DNA of 64,000 nucleotides from Streptomyces sp. cf386 (GTDB lineage: Bacteria; Actinomycetota; Actinomycetes; Streptomycetales; Streptomycetaceae). Positions 34,074-41,338 of the stretch are shown one piece after another. The translations under genes and the position numbers were made by a program. A model generated the notes under the pieces. The model had not been told where the DNA came from. It saw nothing but the letters and a program-made list of their open reading frames with translations, and ran no database searches. The stretch spans positions 207,570 to 271,569 of the forward strand of contig NZ_FNHV01000002.1 in assembly GCF_900103585.1 (NCBI RefSeq), written 5' to 3'. How positions within the stretch are numbered: the stretch's first letter is position 1; each line of letters begins with the position of its first letter.

Positions 34074-35009
34074 TCAGCTCCCCGCCGTTTTCAGCGCCGC
34101 CCGCAGGTGACCGTCGGCGGACTCCAGCAGCCCCGCCGCCGTCGACCCGTCCACGCCGGCCAGCAGAATCAGGATCGCCGTCTTCACCTCGCCGCCCGCC
34201 TCGGTCAGGGCCCGCTCGATGTCGGCGTCGGGCGCGCCCGTGGCCAGGGCGACGATACGGCGGGAGCGGGCGCGCAGCTTGTCGTTGGAGGCGCGGACGT
34301 CGACCATCAGGTTCCCGTACGTCTTGCCCAGGCGGATCATCGTGATCGTCGAGAGCATGTTGAGGACCAGCTTCTGCGCGGTGCCGGCCTTCAGCCGGGT
34401 CGAGCCGGTCAGCAGCTCCGGGCCCACGACGACCTCGATGCCATGCTCGGCCGCGGCGGCCAGGGCGCTGTCCGGGTTGCAGGACAGGCCGACCGTCAAC
34501 GCCCCCTGCGCACGGGCGTGTTCGACCGCGCCGATCGCGTATGGGGTGCGTCCGGAGGCGGAGATGCCGACGACCGTGTCGGCGGGGGTGAGCGGGAGGG
34601 CGTCGAGGTCGGCCCGGGCCAGCGCTGCGGAGTCCTCGGCGCCTTCGACGGAGGTCACCATGGCCTCCGGCCCGCCCGCGATGATCCCGACCACCTGGCC
34701 CGGCTCGGTGTTGAAGGTGGGCGGACACTCGGAGGCATCGAGCACCCCGAGCCGCCCGGCGGTACCGGCACCCGCGTAGACGAGCCGCCCGCCCCGCCCC
34801 ATCCGCTCGGCGATGGCGTCGATGGCGGCGGTGATCTGCGGGAGACGCGAGGCGACGGCGGCGGGTACCGAGGCGTCCTCGCCGTTCATGAGGCGGGCGA
34901 TGTCGAGGGTCGGGAGCTGATCGATCTCGGCGAGCTCGGGACGGAAGGCTTCGGTGGTCAGGGAGTCCAACTCGGCGCGGAGTTCACGGGGGTTGGATGT
35001 AGAGGTCAT
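34074..35009 (-). CDS. murQ: N-acetylmuramic acid 6-phosphate etherase
   Basis: Cleaves the lactyl ether of MurNAc-6P to GlcNAc-6P and lactate during wall recycling, supplying NagA's substrate. The 311-residue SIS-domain protein has the MurQ signatures GRLVYAGAGTAGRLGVLDASECPPTF and VGISASGRTPYAIGA. Other segments are TVGLSCNPDS, VVGPELLTGSTRLKAGTAQKLVLNMLST and a C-terminal helical domain. I start it at ATG 35009, since the frame upstream reads into a dispersed repeat. The RpiR-type regulator gene lies upstream on the same strand. Confidence 0.93.
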   Translation of the reverse strand: MTSTSNPRELRAELDSLTTEAFRPELAEIDQLPTLDIARLMNGEDASVPAAVASRLPQITAAIDAIAERMGRGGRLVYAGAGTAGRLGVLDASECPPTFNTEPGQVVGIIAGGPEAMVTSVEGAEDSAALARADLDALPLTPADTVVGISASGRTPYAIGAVEHARAQGALTVGLSCNPDSALAAAAEHGIEVVVGPELLTGSTRLKAGTAQKLVLNMLSTITMIRLGKTYGNLMVDVRASNDKLRARSRRIVALATGAPDADIERALTEAGGEVKTAILILLAGVDGSTAAGLLESADGHLRAALKTAGS

Positions 35010-35053
35010 GAGGAGACGGTTCTTTCCGGGTTTCGGTGTGCTGTCCGACCCAA

Positions 35054-35098
35054 GGGGCGCGGGGAACTGCGCGACCAGCCACGACCGGTCCGCAGCCA
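35054..35098 (+). repeat. Dispersed 'GGGGCGCGGGGAACTG' element, copy 2
   Basis: GGGGCGCGGGGAACTGCGCG followed by ACCAGCCAC and a CCGCAGCC tail, in the gap between murQ and the RpiR-type gene. It lies in the opposite orientation to copy 1. Confidence 0.8.
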
Positions 35099-35122
35099 AC
35101 CCACAACCGTCAGGCCTACGGT

Positions 35123-36040
35123 CTATCGACGGTGCCGATGTGCCAGCGCCTCATAAGAAGCCGCCAACGCCGGCGCCGCCGTCTCATAAGTCCGCTGAGC
35201 AACCCCCACAAACAGGCAGTCCACCACAAGAAGCTGACTGGTCCGGGACGACATGGCCGCGGGACGCAACTCGCTCTCCCGAGCCGTGGATGTCGTGAGG
35301 ATGTGATCGGCGTACTGCGTCACTGCCCCGTCCGGCCGCCCGGTGATGGCAACCGTCGTGGCCCCATGCTCGAAGGCGACCCGCAACGGCTCGATGACGT
35401 CCCCCGTCGACCCGGAATGCGTGATCGCGATCGCCACGTCACCCGCGCGGAGCTGCACCGCGTTCGTCACGGCGAGATGCGGATCGCTGTGCGCATGGGC
35501 TATCAGCCCTATCCGCAGCAGCTTCTGCGCGAGGTCCTGGGCGACCAGCCCGGACGCGCCGACGCCGTACACGTCGATCCGGCGGGCCCCGGCGGCGGCC
35601 GACACCGCCGCTCCCAGCTGGGCCGTGTCGAGGCCTGCGGCCGTGTCGGCGAGGGTCTGCTGTTCGTCGTAGGCGAGCTTGGCGACCACGTCCGCGATCG
35701 GGTCGTCCACCGCGATGTCGGTGGTGATGGCGGGCGCGCGGCCCGACTGCTGCTGGGCGGCGAGGCCGGCGAGGGCGAGGCGCAGGTCGCGGTAGCCGGG
35801 GTAGCCGAGGATGCGGGCGGTGCGCACGACGGTGGCCTCGCTGGTGCCGGTGCGTTCGGCGAGGCCGGTGACCGTGAGGGCCGCGCAGCCCGCCGGGTCG
35901 CTCGCGACCGCTTCGGCGACGCGCTGCATGGAGCGGGTCATCGAGGGGGCGAGCGTGCGCACCTTGGCCGCGAGGGCGGCGGGTGCGGGCGGGGGCCCTC
36001 CGGAACCGTTGCCGAAACTTTCCTTCACGTCCTGGGTCAC
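35123..36040 (-). CDS. MurR/RpiR-family transcriptional regulator
   Basis: A 305-residue regulator. The N-terminal HTH (about 25-100) has MTRSMQRVAEAVASDPAGCAALTVTGLAERTGTSEATVVRTARILGYP in pieces typical of RpiR. A C-terminal SIS sugar-phosphate domain (about 130-290) has RIDVYGVGASGLVAQDLAQKL and AITHSGSTGDVIEPL. It very likely senses a sugar phosphate and controls murQ, the next gene. The GTG at 36040 fits the family start. A loose GAAA-GATAT-TTTC palindrome sits just upstream. Confidence 0.87.
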   Translation of the reverse strand: MTQDVKESFGNGSGGPPPAPAALAAKVRTLAPSMTRSMQRVAEAVASDPAGCAALTVTGLAERTGTSEATVVRTARILGYPGYRDLRLALAGLAAQQQSGRAPAITTDIAVDDPIADVVAKLAYDEQQTLADTAAGLDTAQLGAAVSAAAGARRIDVYGVGASGLVAQDLAQKLLRIGLIAHAHSDPHLAVTNAVQLRAGDVAIAITHSGSTGDVIEPLRVAFEHGATTVAITGRPDGAVTQYADHILTTSTARESELRPAAMSSRTSQLLVVDCLFVGVAQRTYETAAPALAASYEALAHRHRR

Positions 36041-36094
36041 AGATGAAAGATATTTTCGGCTCGGTGCCGGGTCAAGAGTGCGCACAATGGGACC

Positions 36095-36466
36095 ATGGAA
36101 CCCATCAGTCCGCTGGAGCAGGCGCTGCACACGGCCCGCGCCCTCGTGCTCGCCGATCTGGTCGCGGGCGAGGTCGCCGAGGCGGACGTCGTCTCGCTGG
36201 TCGAGGAGTCGGTCGTACAGCGGCGCTGGTGGGTGGAGCAGTGGCCGGAAGGCGTGGAGTACGTGGCCGGGCTCGTCGCCCAGGACGTGCAGGACGCCCT
36301 GCTGGACAACTACGGCCGCTGGCCGCTGTGCCCGGTCTGCCGCTCCGGCGACCCGCACGCGCTGGAGATCGAACCGGAGCTGGGCCCCGACCCGCACTGG
36401 GTGTGCCACGAGGCGGGCGTGAAGGTCGCGGCGGTGGGGGCGCTCGGCTCGGCCGGCACGTCGTGA
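36095..36466 (+). CDS. Conserved hypothetical protein with a CxxC motif
   Basis: A 123-residue protein with a helical first half (SPLEQALHTARALVLADLVAGEVAEADVV) and a CPVC motif plus later His/Cys (HWVCHEAG), suggesting a small metal site. Function unknown. CACAAT ends six bases before the ATG, pointing to a leaderless transcript. It is coupled to the next gene by a GTGA overlap. The pair is divergent from the RpiR-type gene. Confidence 0.65.
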   Translation: MEPISPLEQALHTARALVLADLVAGEVAEADVVSLVEESVVQRRWWVEQWPEGVEYVAGLVAQDVQDALLDNYGRWPLCPVCRSGDPHALEIEPELGPDPHWVCHEAGVKVAAVGALGSAGTS

Positions 36467-36732
36467 CGATCTACATCGACCCGCCGACCTGGCCGGGACA
36501 CGGCCGGATGTGGTCGCACCTCGTGAGCGATGTGTCGTACGACGAACTGCACACGTTCGCCGAGGGGTTGGGCGTGCCGCGCCGGGCCTTCGAGCGGGAT
36601 CACTACGACATCCCGTCCCATCGGTACGCCGACGTGGTGCGCGCGGGGGCGGTGGAGGTCAGCAGCCGTGAGGTGGTGCGGTTGTTGTACGGGGCGGGGC
36701 TGCGCAGGCCGAAGGGGCGGGAGCTGGGCTGA
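36463..36732 (+). CDS. DUF4031 protein
   Basis: An 89-residue DUF4031 protein: VTIYIDPPTWPGHGRMWSHL, SYDELHTFAEGLGVPRRAF, HYDIPSHRYADVV. The function of the family is unknown. The GTG at 36463 overlaps the preceding stop, so expression is coupled. It converges on the AhpD-like gene. Confidence 0.78.
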   Translation: MTIYIDPPTWPGHGRMWSHLVSDVSYDELHTFAEGLGVPRRAFERDHYDIPSHRYADVVRAGAVEVSSREVVRLLYGAGLRRPKGRELG

Positions 36733-36763
36733 CGCCCCCTCGGCCGCGCGGCTCGGCCCTGGG

Positions 36764-37237
36764 TCAGGCGAACTGGCCGGGCTGGTAGCTGCCCGCGGGC
36801 TGCTGGATCATGACGTTCAGCCGGTTGTAGGTGTTGATCATGGCGATGAGGATCACCAGGGCGCCGAGCTGCTCCTCGTCGTAGTGCTTGGCGGCGTTCT
36901 CCCAGACCTCGTCCGGGACTCCGCCGGCCCCGTCCGCGATACGGGTGCCCTCCTCCGTGAGTTCCAGCGCGGCGCGCTCGGCCTCGGTGAAACAGGTGGC
37001 CTCCCGCCAGGCCGCGACCAGGTTGAGGCGCAGCCAGTCCTCGCCCGCGGCGACGGCGTCCTTGCTGTGCATGTCGGTGCAGAAGCCACAGCCGTTGATC
37101 TGACTGGCGCGGAGCGTCACCAGGTGCTGTGTGCCGATCGGCAGCGGCGAGTCGTGCACCACCTTGCCGGCCGAGCCGAAGTGCTTGATGACCTTGCCGG
37201 CGATCGGGTTCTCGAAGAGGTTCAGGCGGGCGCTCAT
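36764..37237 (-). CDS. AhpD-like carboxymuconolactone decarboxylase-family protein
   Basis: A 157-residue helical protein of the CMD/AhpD family, with the peroxidase-type CxxC in INGCGFCTDMHSKDA and the trailing His. The family includes alkyl hydroperoxidases acting with lipoyl partners. The late MINTYNRLNVMI is typical of this subgroup. ATG 37237 has GGGGAG upstream at good spacing. It is probably an antioxidant enzyme. Confidence 0.85.
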   Translation of the reverse strand: MSARLNLFENPIAGKVIKHFGSAGKVVHDSPLPIGTQHLVTLRASQINGCGFCTDMHSKDAVAAGEDWLRLNLVAAWREATCFTEAERAALELTEEGTRIADGAGGVPDEVWENAAKHYDEEQLGALVILIAMINTYNRLNVMIQQPAGSYQPGQFA

Positions 37238-37340
37238 GGCCAACTCCCCATCCGTTGTCGTCTGCTGTCGGTTACACAGCTATGACGGAACGGCCAGACG
37301 GGATGTGACGTGAGTCGTGGCCCCTCGGGCGTGACGTGGG

Positions 37341-37760
37341 TCACGTGTGCGTGGTCCGGTGCATGGAGTACCAGGAGTCGCCGGCGGGCTGCGGAGGGTC
37401 GGACAGGTTCCAGCTCCACGAGAGGGTCGGCGTGATGCGCAGGTAGTGCCCGGGACCCACCATGCCGACCCGCTCGACGGGCCCGTCCGCGATGCCGTAC
37501 ACCCGGATGCCGCGCGCGACGAACGGTTCGACGGAGACCAGGTCGTCCACGACGAAGGCCACCTTGTCGCGGCCGTGCCCGACGTTGCGGAACTTGCGGG
37601 TGCCGAGCACTTCGGTGCCCGGCCCGCCCACCCAGAAGTGCGTGCCGTCGAACTCGAGGGCCACCGGCACCACATCGGGCTGCTCGTCCGCGCAGAGGCT
37701 GGCGAACCGGGCGAGCGGGTTGGCGTACAGGTAGGCGGTCTCCTCGTCGGTGAACGACAT
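37341..37760 (-). CDS. Pyridoxamine 5'-phosphate oxidase-related, F420/FMN-binding protein
   Basis: A 139-residue split-barrel flavoprotein of the PPOX class. It starts MSFTDEETAYLYANPLARFA and contains VVPVALEFDGTHFWVGG, KFRNVGHGRDKVAFVVDDLV and GIRVYGIADGPVE. In actinomycetes such proteins often use F420. Substrate unknown. It is a stand-alone minus-strand gene. Confidence 0.8.
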   Translation of the reverse strand: MSFTDEETAYLYANPLARFASLCADEQPDVVPVALEFDGTHFWVGGPGTEVLGTRKFRNVGHGRDKVAFVVDDLVSVEPFVARGIRVYGIADGPVERVGMVGPGHYLRITPTLSWSWNLSDPPQPAGDSWYSMHRTTHT

Positions 37761-37802
37761 GGCGGGCTCCCTGAAGGCGGCGCGGGTCGGCTCGCCCTCA
37801 GG

Positions 37803-38921
37803 CTAGGCCGCCGCGGACTGCCCCCGGCGGACGTACAGCCGGAGCGTCCGGTCCATGTCCTGCTCCTCGTGGGCCGTGCGCTCCTCCTCGACGCTCGCCC
37901 GGACGTATCCGGCGCGCGTGGCCACGCCCTGCGACGGGGTGTTGGTGTCCTCGATCATCGCGCACAGCTGCTTCACGTCGTCCCTGGCCAGGGCCTGGTC
38001 GGAGAGGGTGCGCAGGGCCTCGGTGGCGTAGCCGTGGCCGCGGGCGGATGCGGCGAGGTCGTAGCCGACCTCGGCCCGGCCCTCGTCGTCCGGTACGCCG
38101 TGGAAGCCCACGCCCCCGACCGCAAGGCCGTCCTCCCGCCGGACGAGGACGAACAGCCCCCACTCGGGCCGGTGTACGCCCCCCTCGTACGCCTTCATCA
38201 TCCACTCGGCGGCCTCCCGCGTGCCCTCGAAGGGCCCGCCCTCGACCCACTCGAAGCCGCCGTCGCCGCCGGAGCGCAGGTCGGCCGCGGAGGCGGGGGT
38301 GACGCCCTGGAGGGTGAGGCGGTCGGTGGGGATGACGAGGTTGTTGCGCCAGCGCCACTCGGTGACGGGCGCGCGGCCGGGCAGATCGCCGCGGCCGGTG
38401 GCCCACAGCAGCGTGCGCCAGTGGTCCGGGCCGGGTTGGACGTGCGGAAAGATCGTCGTGAGCACGAACTCGGGGAGTTCGGCGGGCGGTTCGTACGCCA
38501 GGCCGAGCCCCTCGGCGATGTCGTGCGTGTGGAGCAGCACTTCGGCGACGCCCATCGCGGCGAAGCCCTCGCGGTTCGCGCTGCGGAAGGGGTACGGGTG
38601 GAAGGCGCGCGCCTCGCGGGGCGCGGTGCGGACGGCGGCGGTCAGGAGGGCGCCGGTCGTCTCGATGACGTGGAGGAGGTCCTCGTTGCCGGTGCCCTCG
38701 TCGAGGGTGATCTCGAACGGGACGTAGGCGTCCTGGGCGCGTCCGGCCAGGTTGGCGGCGTAGGCGATGAGGTCTTCGGCGATGTGGAACGCGGTGGCGT
38801 GACAGTCCCACTCCACCCGCCCGGCCCGGACGGTCTTCCAGTCCCGGTCCACGGCCGTCCGCAGCAGCGCCACGCAGCCTGCCACGGCTTCCTGTACGCG
38901 TTCCCCGCCCATGTCTCGCAT
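37803..38921 (-). CDS. Fusion of mycothiol-dependent maleylpyruvate isomerase-like domain with GNAT acetyltransferase
   Basis: A 372-residue two-domain protein. Residues about 5-180 form a DinB/MDMPI-type four-helix domain (WDCHATAFHIAEDLIAYAANL, VAEVLLHTHDIAEGLG with metal-type His). Residues about 195-365 are a GNAT domain with the acetyl-CoA loop SARGHGYATEALR. N-acetyltransferase plus mycothiol-type enzyme in one chain suggests a detoxification role, but the substrate is unknown. The start is ATG 38921 or 38912. Confidence 0.75.
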   Translation of the reverse strand: MRDMGGERVQEAVAGCVALLRTAVDRDWKTVRAGRVEWDCHATAFHIAEDLIAYAANLAGRAQDAYVPFEITLDEGTGNEDLLHVIETTGALLTAAVRTAPREARAFHPYPFRSANREGFAAMGVAEVLLHTHDIAEGLGLAYEPPAELPEFVLTTIFPHVQPGPDHWRTLLWATGRGDLPGRAPVTEWRWRNNLVIPTDRLTLQGVTPASAADLRSGGDGGFEWVEGGPFEGTREAAEWMMKAYEGGVHRPEWGLFVLVRREDGLAVGGVGFHGVPDDEGRAEVGYDLAASARGHGYATEALRTLSDQALARDDVKQLCAMIEDTNTPSQGVATRAGYVRASVEEERTAHEEQDMDRTLRLYVRRGQSAAA

Positions 38922-38948
38922 GCCCTGCAGGCTACGGCGACGGGCGGT

Positions 38949-39602
38949 TCAGAGCGACAGCATTTCCAGCTCGGAGGCGAGGTTGTAGCGGGCCGTGGCC
39001 TCCCACTCCTTCCTCCCGTGCGGGGTGCTGAACAGGCTTGGCAGGGCGAGGAGTTGGCGCAGGATCGCGGCGCGGCCCTCGCGGAAGGCGTCGCTGGGGA
39101 CGAAGTGGTACTCCTCGCGGACGGCGGCCGTGTAGGCGGCGTACGCGGAGGGCGGCGCGGCGAGGATCGCGAGGTCGGCGTCACACAGGACCTGGCCGTC
39201 GCGGTCGTCCGGCGCCGGGTCGTGGCCGGTGGTCAGGCGGACGAGGCGGGCCACCTCGGCGGTCCGCTCCGCGGGGACACCGGCCTCCGGGAGGGCGCGT
39301 TCGGCGAGCCGGGCGGAGCGCTCCTCGTTCGTCGACCGGTCCGGCAGGTACACGGCGTCGTGGAACCAGGCCGCGAGCCGCACCGCCACGACGTCGTCCG
39401 CGTACTGCTCCAGTGCGTCGATGTGCCCGAGGACCGCAGCCAGGTGCTCGACGGTGTGGTACCGCCGCTGCGGCTCCGACCAGCGGCGCAGCAGGGCCTC
39501 CCCGTACCGGTCGGGGGAGAGGGAGGAGGCGTGGGACTCGTCGTCCCGCGCCGCGAGCAGGGTGCGCAGCCAGCGGGACCGGAGATCTTCGAGATCGGCC
39601 AT
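38949..39602 (-). CDS. HD-domain metal-dependent phosphohydrolase
   Basis: A 217-residue predicted HD-superfamily hydrolase. It has the YHTVEHLAAVLGHID start motif, the HD pair in AAWFHDAVY, a downstream TGHDPAP and the metal Asp in LCDADLAIL. The family lacks a firm substrate. It is divergent from the mycothiol-dependent enzyme gene across 63 bp. Confidence 0.78.
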   Translation of the reverse strand: MADLEDLRSRWLRTLLAARDDESHASSLSPDRYGEALLRRWSEPQRRYHTVEHLAAVLGHIDALEQYADDVVAVRLAAWFHDAVYLPDRSTNEERSARLAERALPEAGVPAERTAEVARLVRLTTGHDPAPDDRDGQVLCDADLAILAAPPSAYAAYTAAVREEYHFVPSDAFREGRAAILRQLLALPSLFSTPHGRKEWEATARYNLASELEMLSL

Positions 39603-39665
39603 GCCTTCATTCTCCCGTCCCGGCATTCTCCCGTCCCGGCCGCCCCGGCCCCTAGCGTGGAGGTC

Positions 39666-40340
39666 ATGACTTCTGCTGATGCGCACGAGGTAAGGGATCC
39701 CGAGCTGCCGGGACGGCTGCTGGTCGTCGAGCGGGACGCGCTGGTTCCGCTGTTGCGCACGCGGCCGGACGCCGACTTCGCGCTGCCGACCGTCGCGTGT
39801 CCGGGGTGGTCGGTGCGGGATGTGCTGGCGCACTGTTCGGCCGCGCTGATGCGGGTGGTGGAGAGCCGGTTCGAGGAGGGCGTGTTCTCGCCCGAGTCCA
39901 ACGACCGGGACATCGCCGAGCGCGCCGACTGGACCAACGCGCGGGTCGTCGACGAACTGGAGCGCGGGATGACCGAGGCCGGCCCGGTGATCGCCGGGGC
40001 GGGCGGAGCGCTGGACGGCATCGCGCTGGGCGAGTGGGTGCACGCCGGTGACGTACGGGAGGTGCTCGGGGAGCCGGGGGCGTATGCCGGCGCCGGCCTG
40101 CCGGATGCGCTGCGCCTGCTGGTCCGGCTGACCCGGGAACGGCGGCACACCCCGCTCCACGCCGACCTGGACGACGTGGACGAGCCCCTGCGCCTGGGCG
40201 AGCCGACGGCTCCGCGGCCCCCGGCGCGGTACATCGGCGACGCCGCCACCCTCGTACGGCTGTATGCGGGGCGGCCGGCGGAAGGGGGGTCGTACGAGCT
40301 GGCGGGGGCGGAGGCGAGGGAGCTGAACATCTTCGGGTGA
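39666..40340 (+). CDS. Maleylpyruvate isomerase-family mycothiol-dependent protein
   Basis: A 224-residue DinB-like protein of the MDMPI group. It has PGWSVRDVLAHCSAALMRVV (metal-type His), DIAERADWTNARVVDEL and GEWVHAGDVREVLGEPGAY. Mycothiol dependence is inferred from the family. TAGCGT ends seven bases before the ATG, and a GGAGG lies between them, so it could be leaderless or led. Confidence 0.75.
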   Translation: MTSADAHEVRDPELPGRLLVVERDALVPLLRTRPDADFALPTVACPGWSVRDVLAHCSAALMRVVESRFEEGVFSPESNDRDIAERADWTNARVVDELERGMTEAGPVIAGAGGALDGIALGEWVHAGDVREVLGEPGAYAGAGLPDALRLLVRLTRERRHTPLHADLDDVDEPLRLGEPTAPRPPARYIGDAATLVRLYAGRPAEGGSYELAGAEARELNIFG

Positions 40341-40404
40341 CCCGACGGATCACGCCAACCAGGTGGCCCTCCTCCTCGGCGGCTTCTCCAACCCGTACCC
40401 TTGG

Positions 40405-40420
40405 ATTGGACTAGACCTGT
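40405..40420. promoter_or_regulatory. DasR-like (dre) site upstream of cutC
   Basis: ATTGGACTAGACCTGT matches 13 of 16 positions of the dre consensus, including CTAGACC. It lies 43 bp before the cutC ATG. The resemblance to the nagK sites suggests DasR could control this gene; that is an inference. Confidence 0.45.
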
Positions 40421-40462
40421 AGACGCGCGCAGTCGTCGTCGAATGCCGAGGAATGGGGTCCC

Positions 40463-41158
40463 ATGAGCAAGCGTGCAGTCCTGGAGGTGATCGCCCTCGG
40501 AGTCGAGGACGCGGTCGCCGCCCAGGCCGGAGGTGCGGATCGGCTCGAACTGGTCACCGACATGGCGGCCGACGGGCTGACCCCGCCGGTCGAGACCGTC
40601 GCCGCGATCCGCGCCGCCGTCGACATCGACCTGCGCGTGATGCTGCGGCTGGCGGACGGGTTCGCCGCCGGAGACCTGGACCGGCTGACGCGGACGGCGC
40701 GCGAGATGCGGGGTGCCGGAGCCGACGAGTTCGTGCTCGGTTTCCTCGACACCGACGGCGGGCTGGACCTCGCCGCCGTTGAGCGGGTGGTGGCGGCGCT
40801 GGACGGATGCCGGTGGACCTTCCACCGGGCGATCGACCGGGCTGCGGACCGTGACGCGCTGCGCAAGCAGATGGACGGGATGGCGGGGTTGGACACGTAT
40901 CTCACGGCGGGGTCGGCGGCGGGGGTGGACGACGGGCTTTCCACGTTGCTGGCGGAGGCGGCGCGGAGTGGGGAGCCCGGGTATGAGCAGGGGATCCTGG
41001 TGGGGGGTGGGTTGCGGCTCGATCATGTGCCGGGGCTGGTGGCGGCCGGGATCGACGCGTTTCACATCGGCGGGGCGGCCAGGCCGGAGGGCTGGGACGG
41101 GCCGGTCTCGGCGGAGGCCGTGGCTGAGTGGCGGGGTGTGCTGGACGGGGTTTCGTAG
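40463..41158 (+). CDS. cutC: Copper homeostasis protein CutC
   Basis: A 231-residue TIM-barrel CutC protein. It has LEVIALGVEDAVAAQAGGADRLELV, GLTPPVETVAAIRAAV, VLGFLDTDGGLD, WTFHRAIDRAADR and FHIGGAARP. The family is linked to copper tolerance, but its biochemical role is unsettled. It is monocistronic, followed by a dispersed repeat. A DasR-like site lies upstream. Confidence 0.85.
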   Translation: MSKRAVLEVIALGVEDAVAAQAGGADRLELVTDMAADGLTPPVETVAAIRAAVDIDLRVMLRLADGFAAGDLDRLTRTAREMRGAGADEFVLGFLDTDGGLDLAAVERVVAALDGCRWTFHRAIDRAADRDALRKQMDGMAGLDTYLTAGSAAGVDDGLSTLLAEAARSGEPGYEQGILVGGGLRLDHVPGLVAAGIDAFHIGGAARPEGWDGPVSAEAVAEWRGVLDGVS

Positions 41159-41247
41159 GCGGGCGGAGTGGCGGCTGGGTGGGGGGGTGGGTCGCGCAGC
41201 CCGGCGCCGGCGGGGTACCGCCTCTCATGGGGACGGGTGCCGCAACG

Positions 41248-41300
41248 CCCCCTAGGGGGCGCGGGGAACTGCGCGACCAGCCACCGACGACCCGCAGCCC
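41248..41300 (+). repeat. Dispersed 'GGGGCGCGGGGAACTG' element, copy 3
   Basis: CCCCCTAGGGGGCGCGGGGA continues into ACTGCGCGACCAGCCACC and a CCCGCAGCCC tail, between convergent cutC and the helicase gene. It carries the CCTAGG palindrome also seen at copy 1. Confidence 0.8.
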
Positions 41301-41338
41301 GGCATAACTCGTCTCCGCCCCCCCCGACCCGGTGACTC

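Noticed and set aside
36045..36060. GAAAGATATTTTC near the RpiR-type start as an operator
   Set aside because: Arms of four bases only; too weak to call.
37331..37344. GTGACGTGGGTCAC, a second Crp-like match
   Set aside because: It overlaps the end of a coding sequence, is not in a promoter position, and short GC-rich matches to GTG-N6-GNCAC occur by chance.
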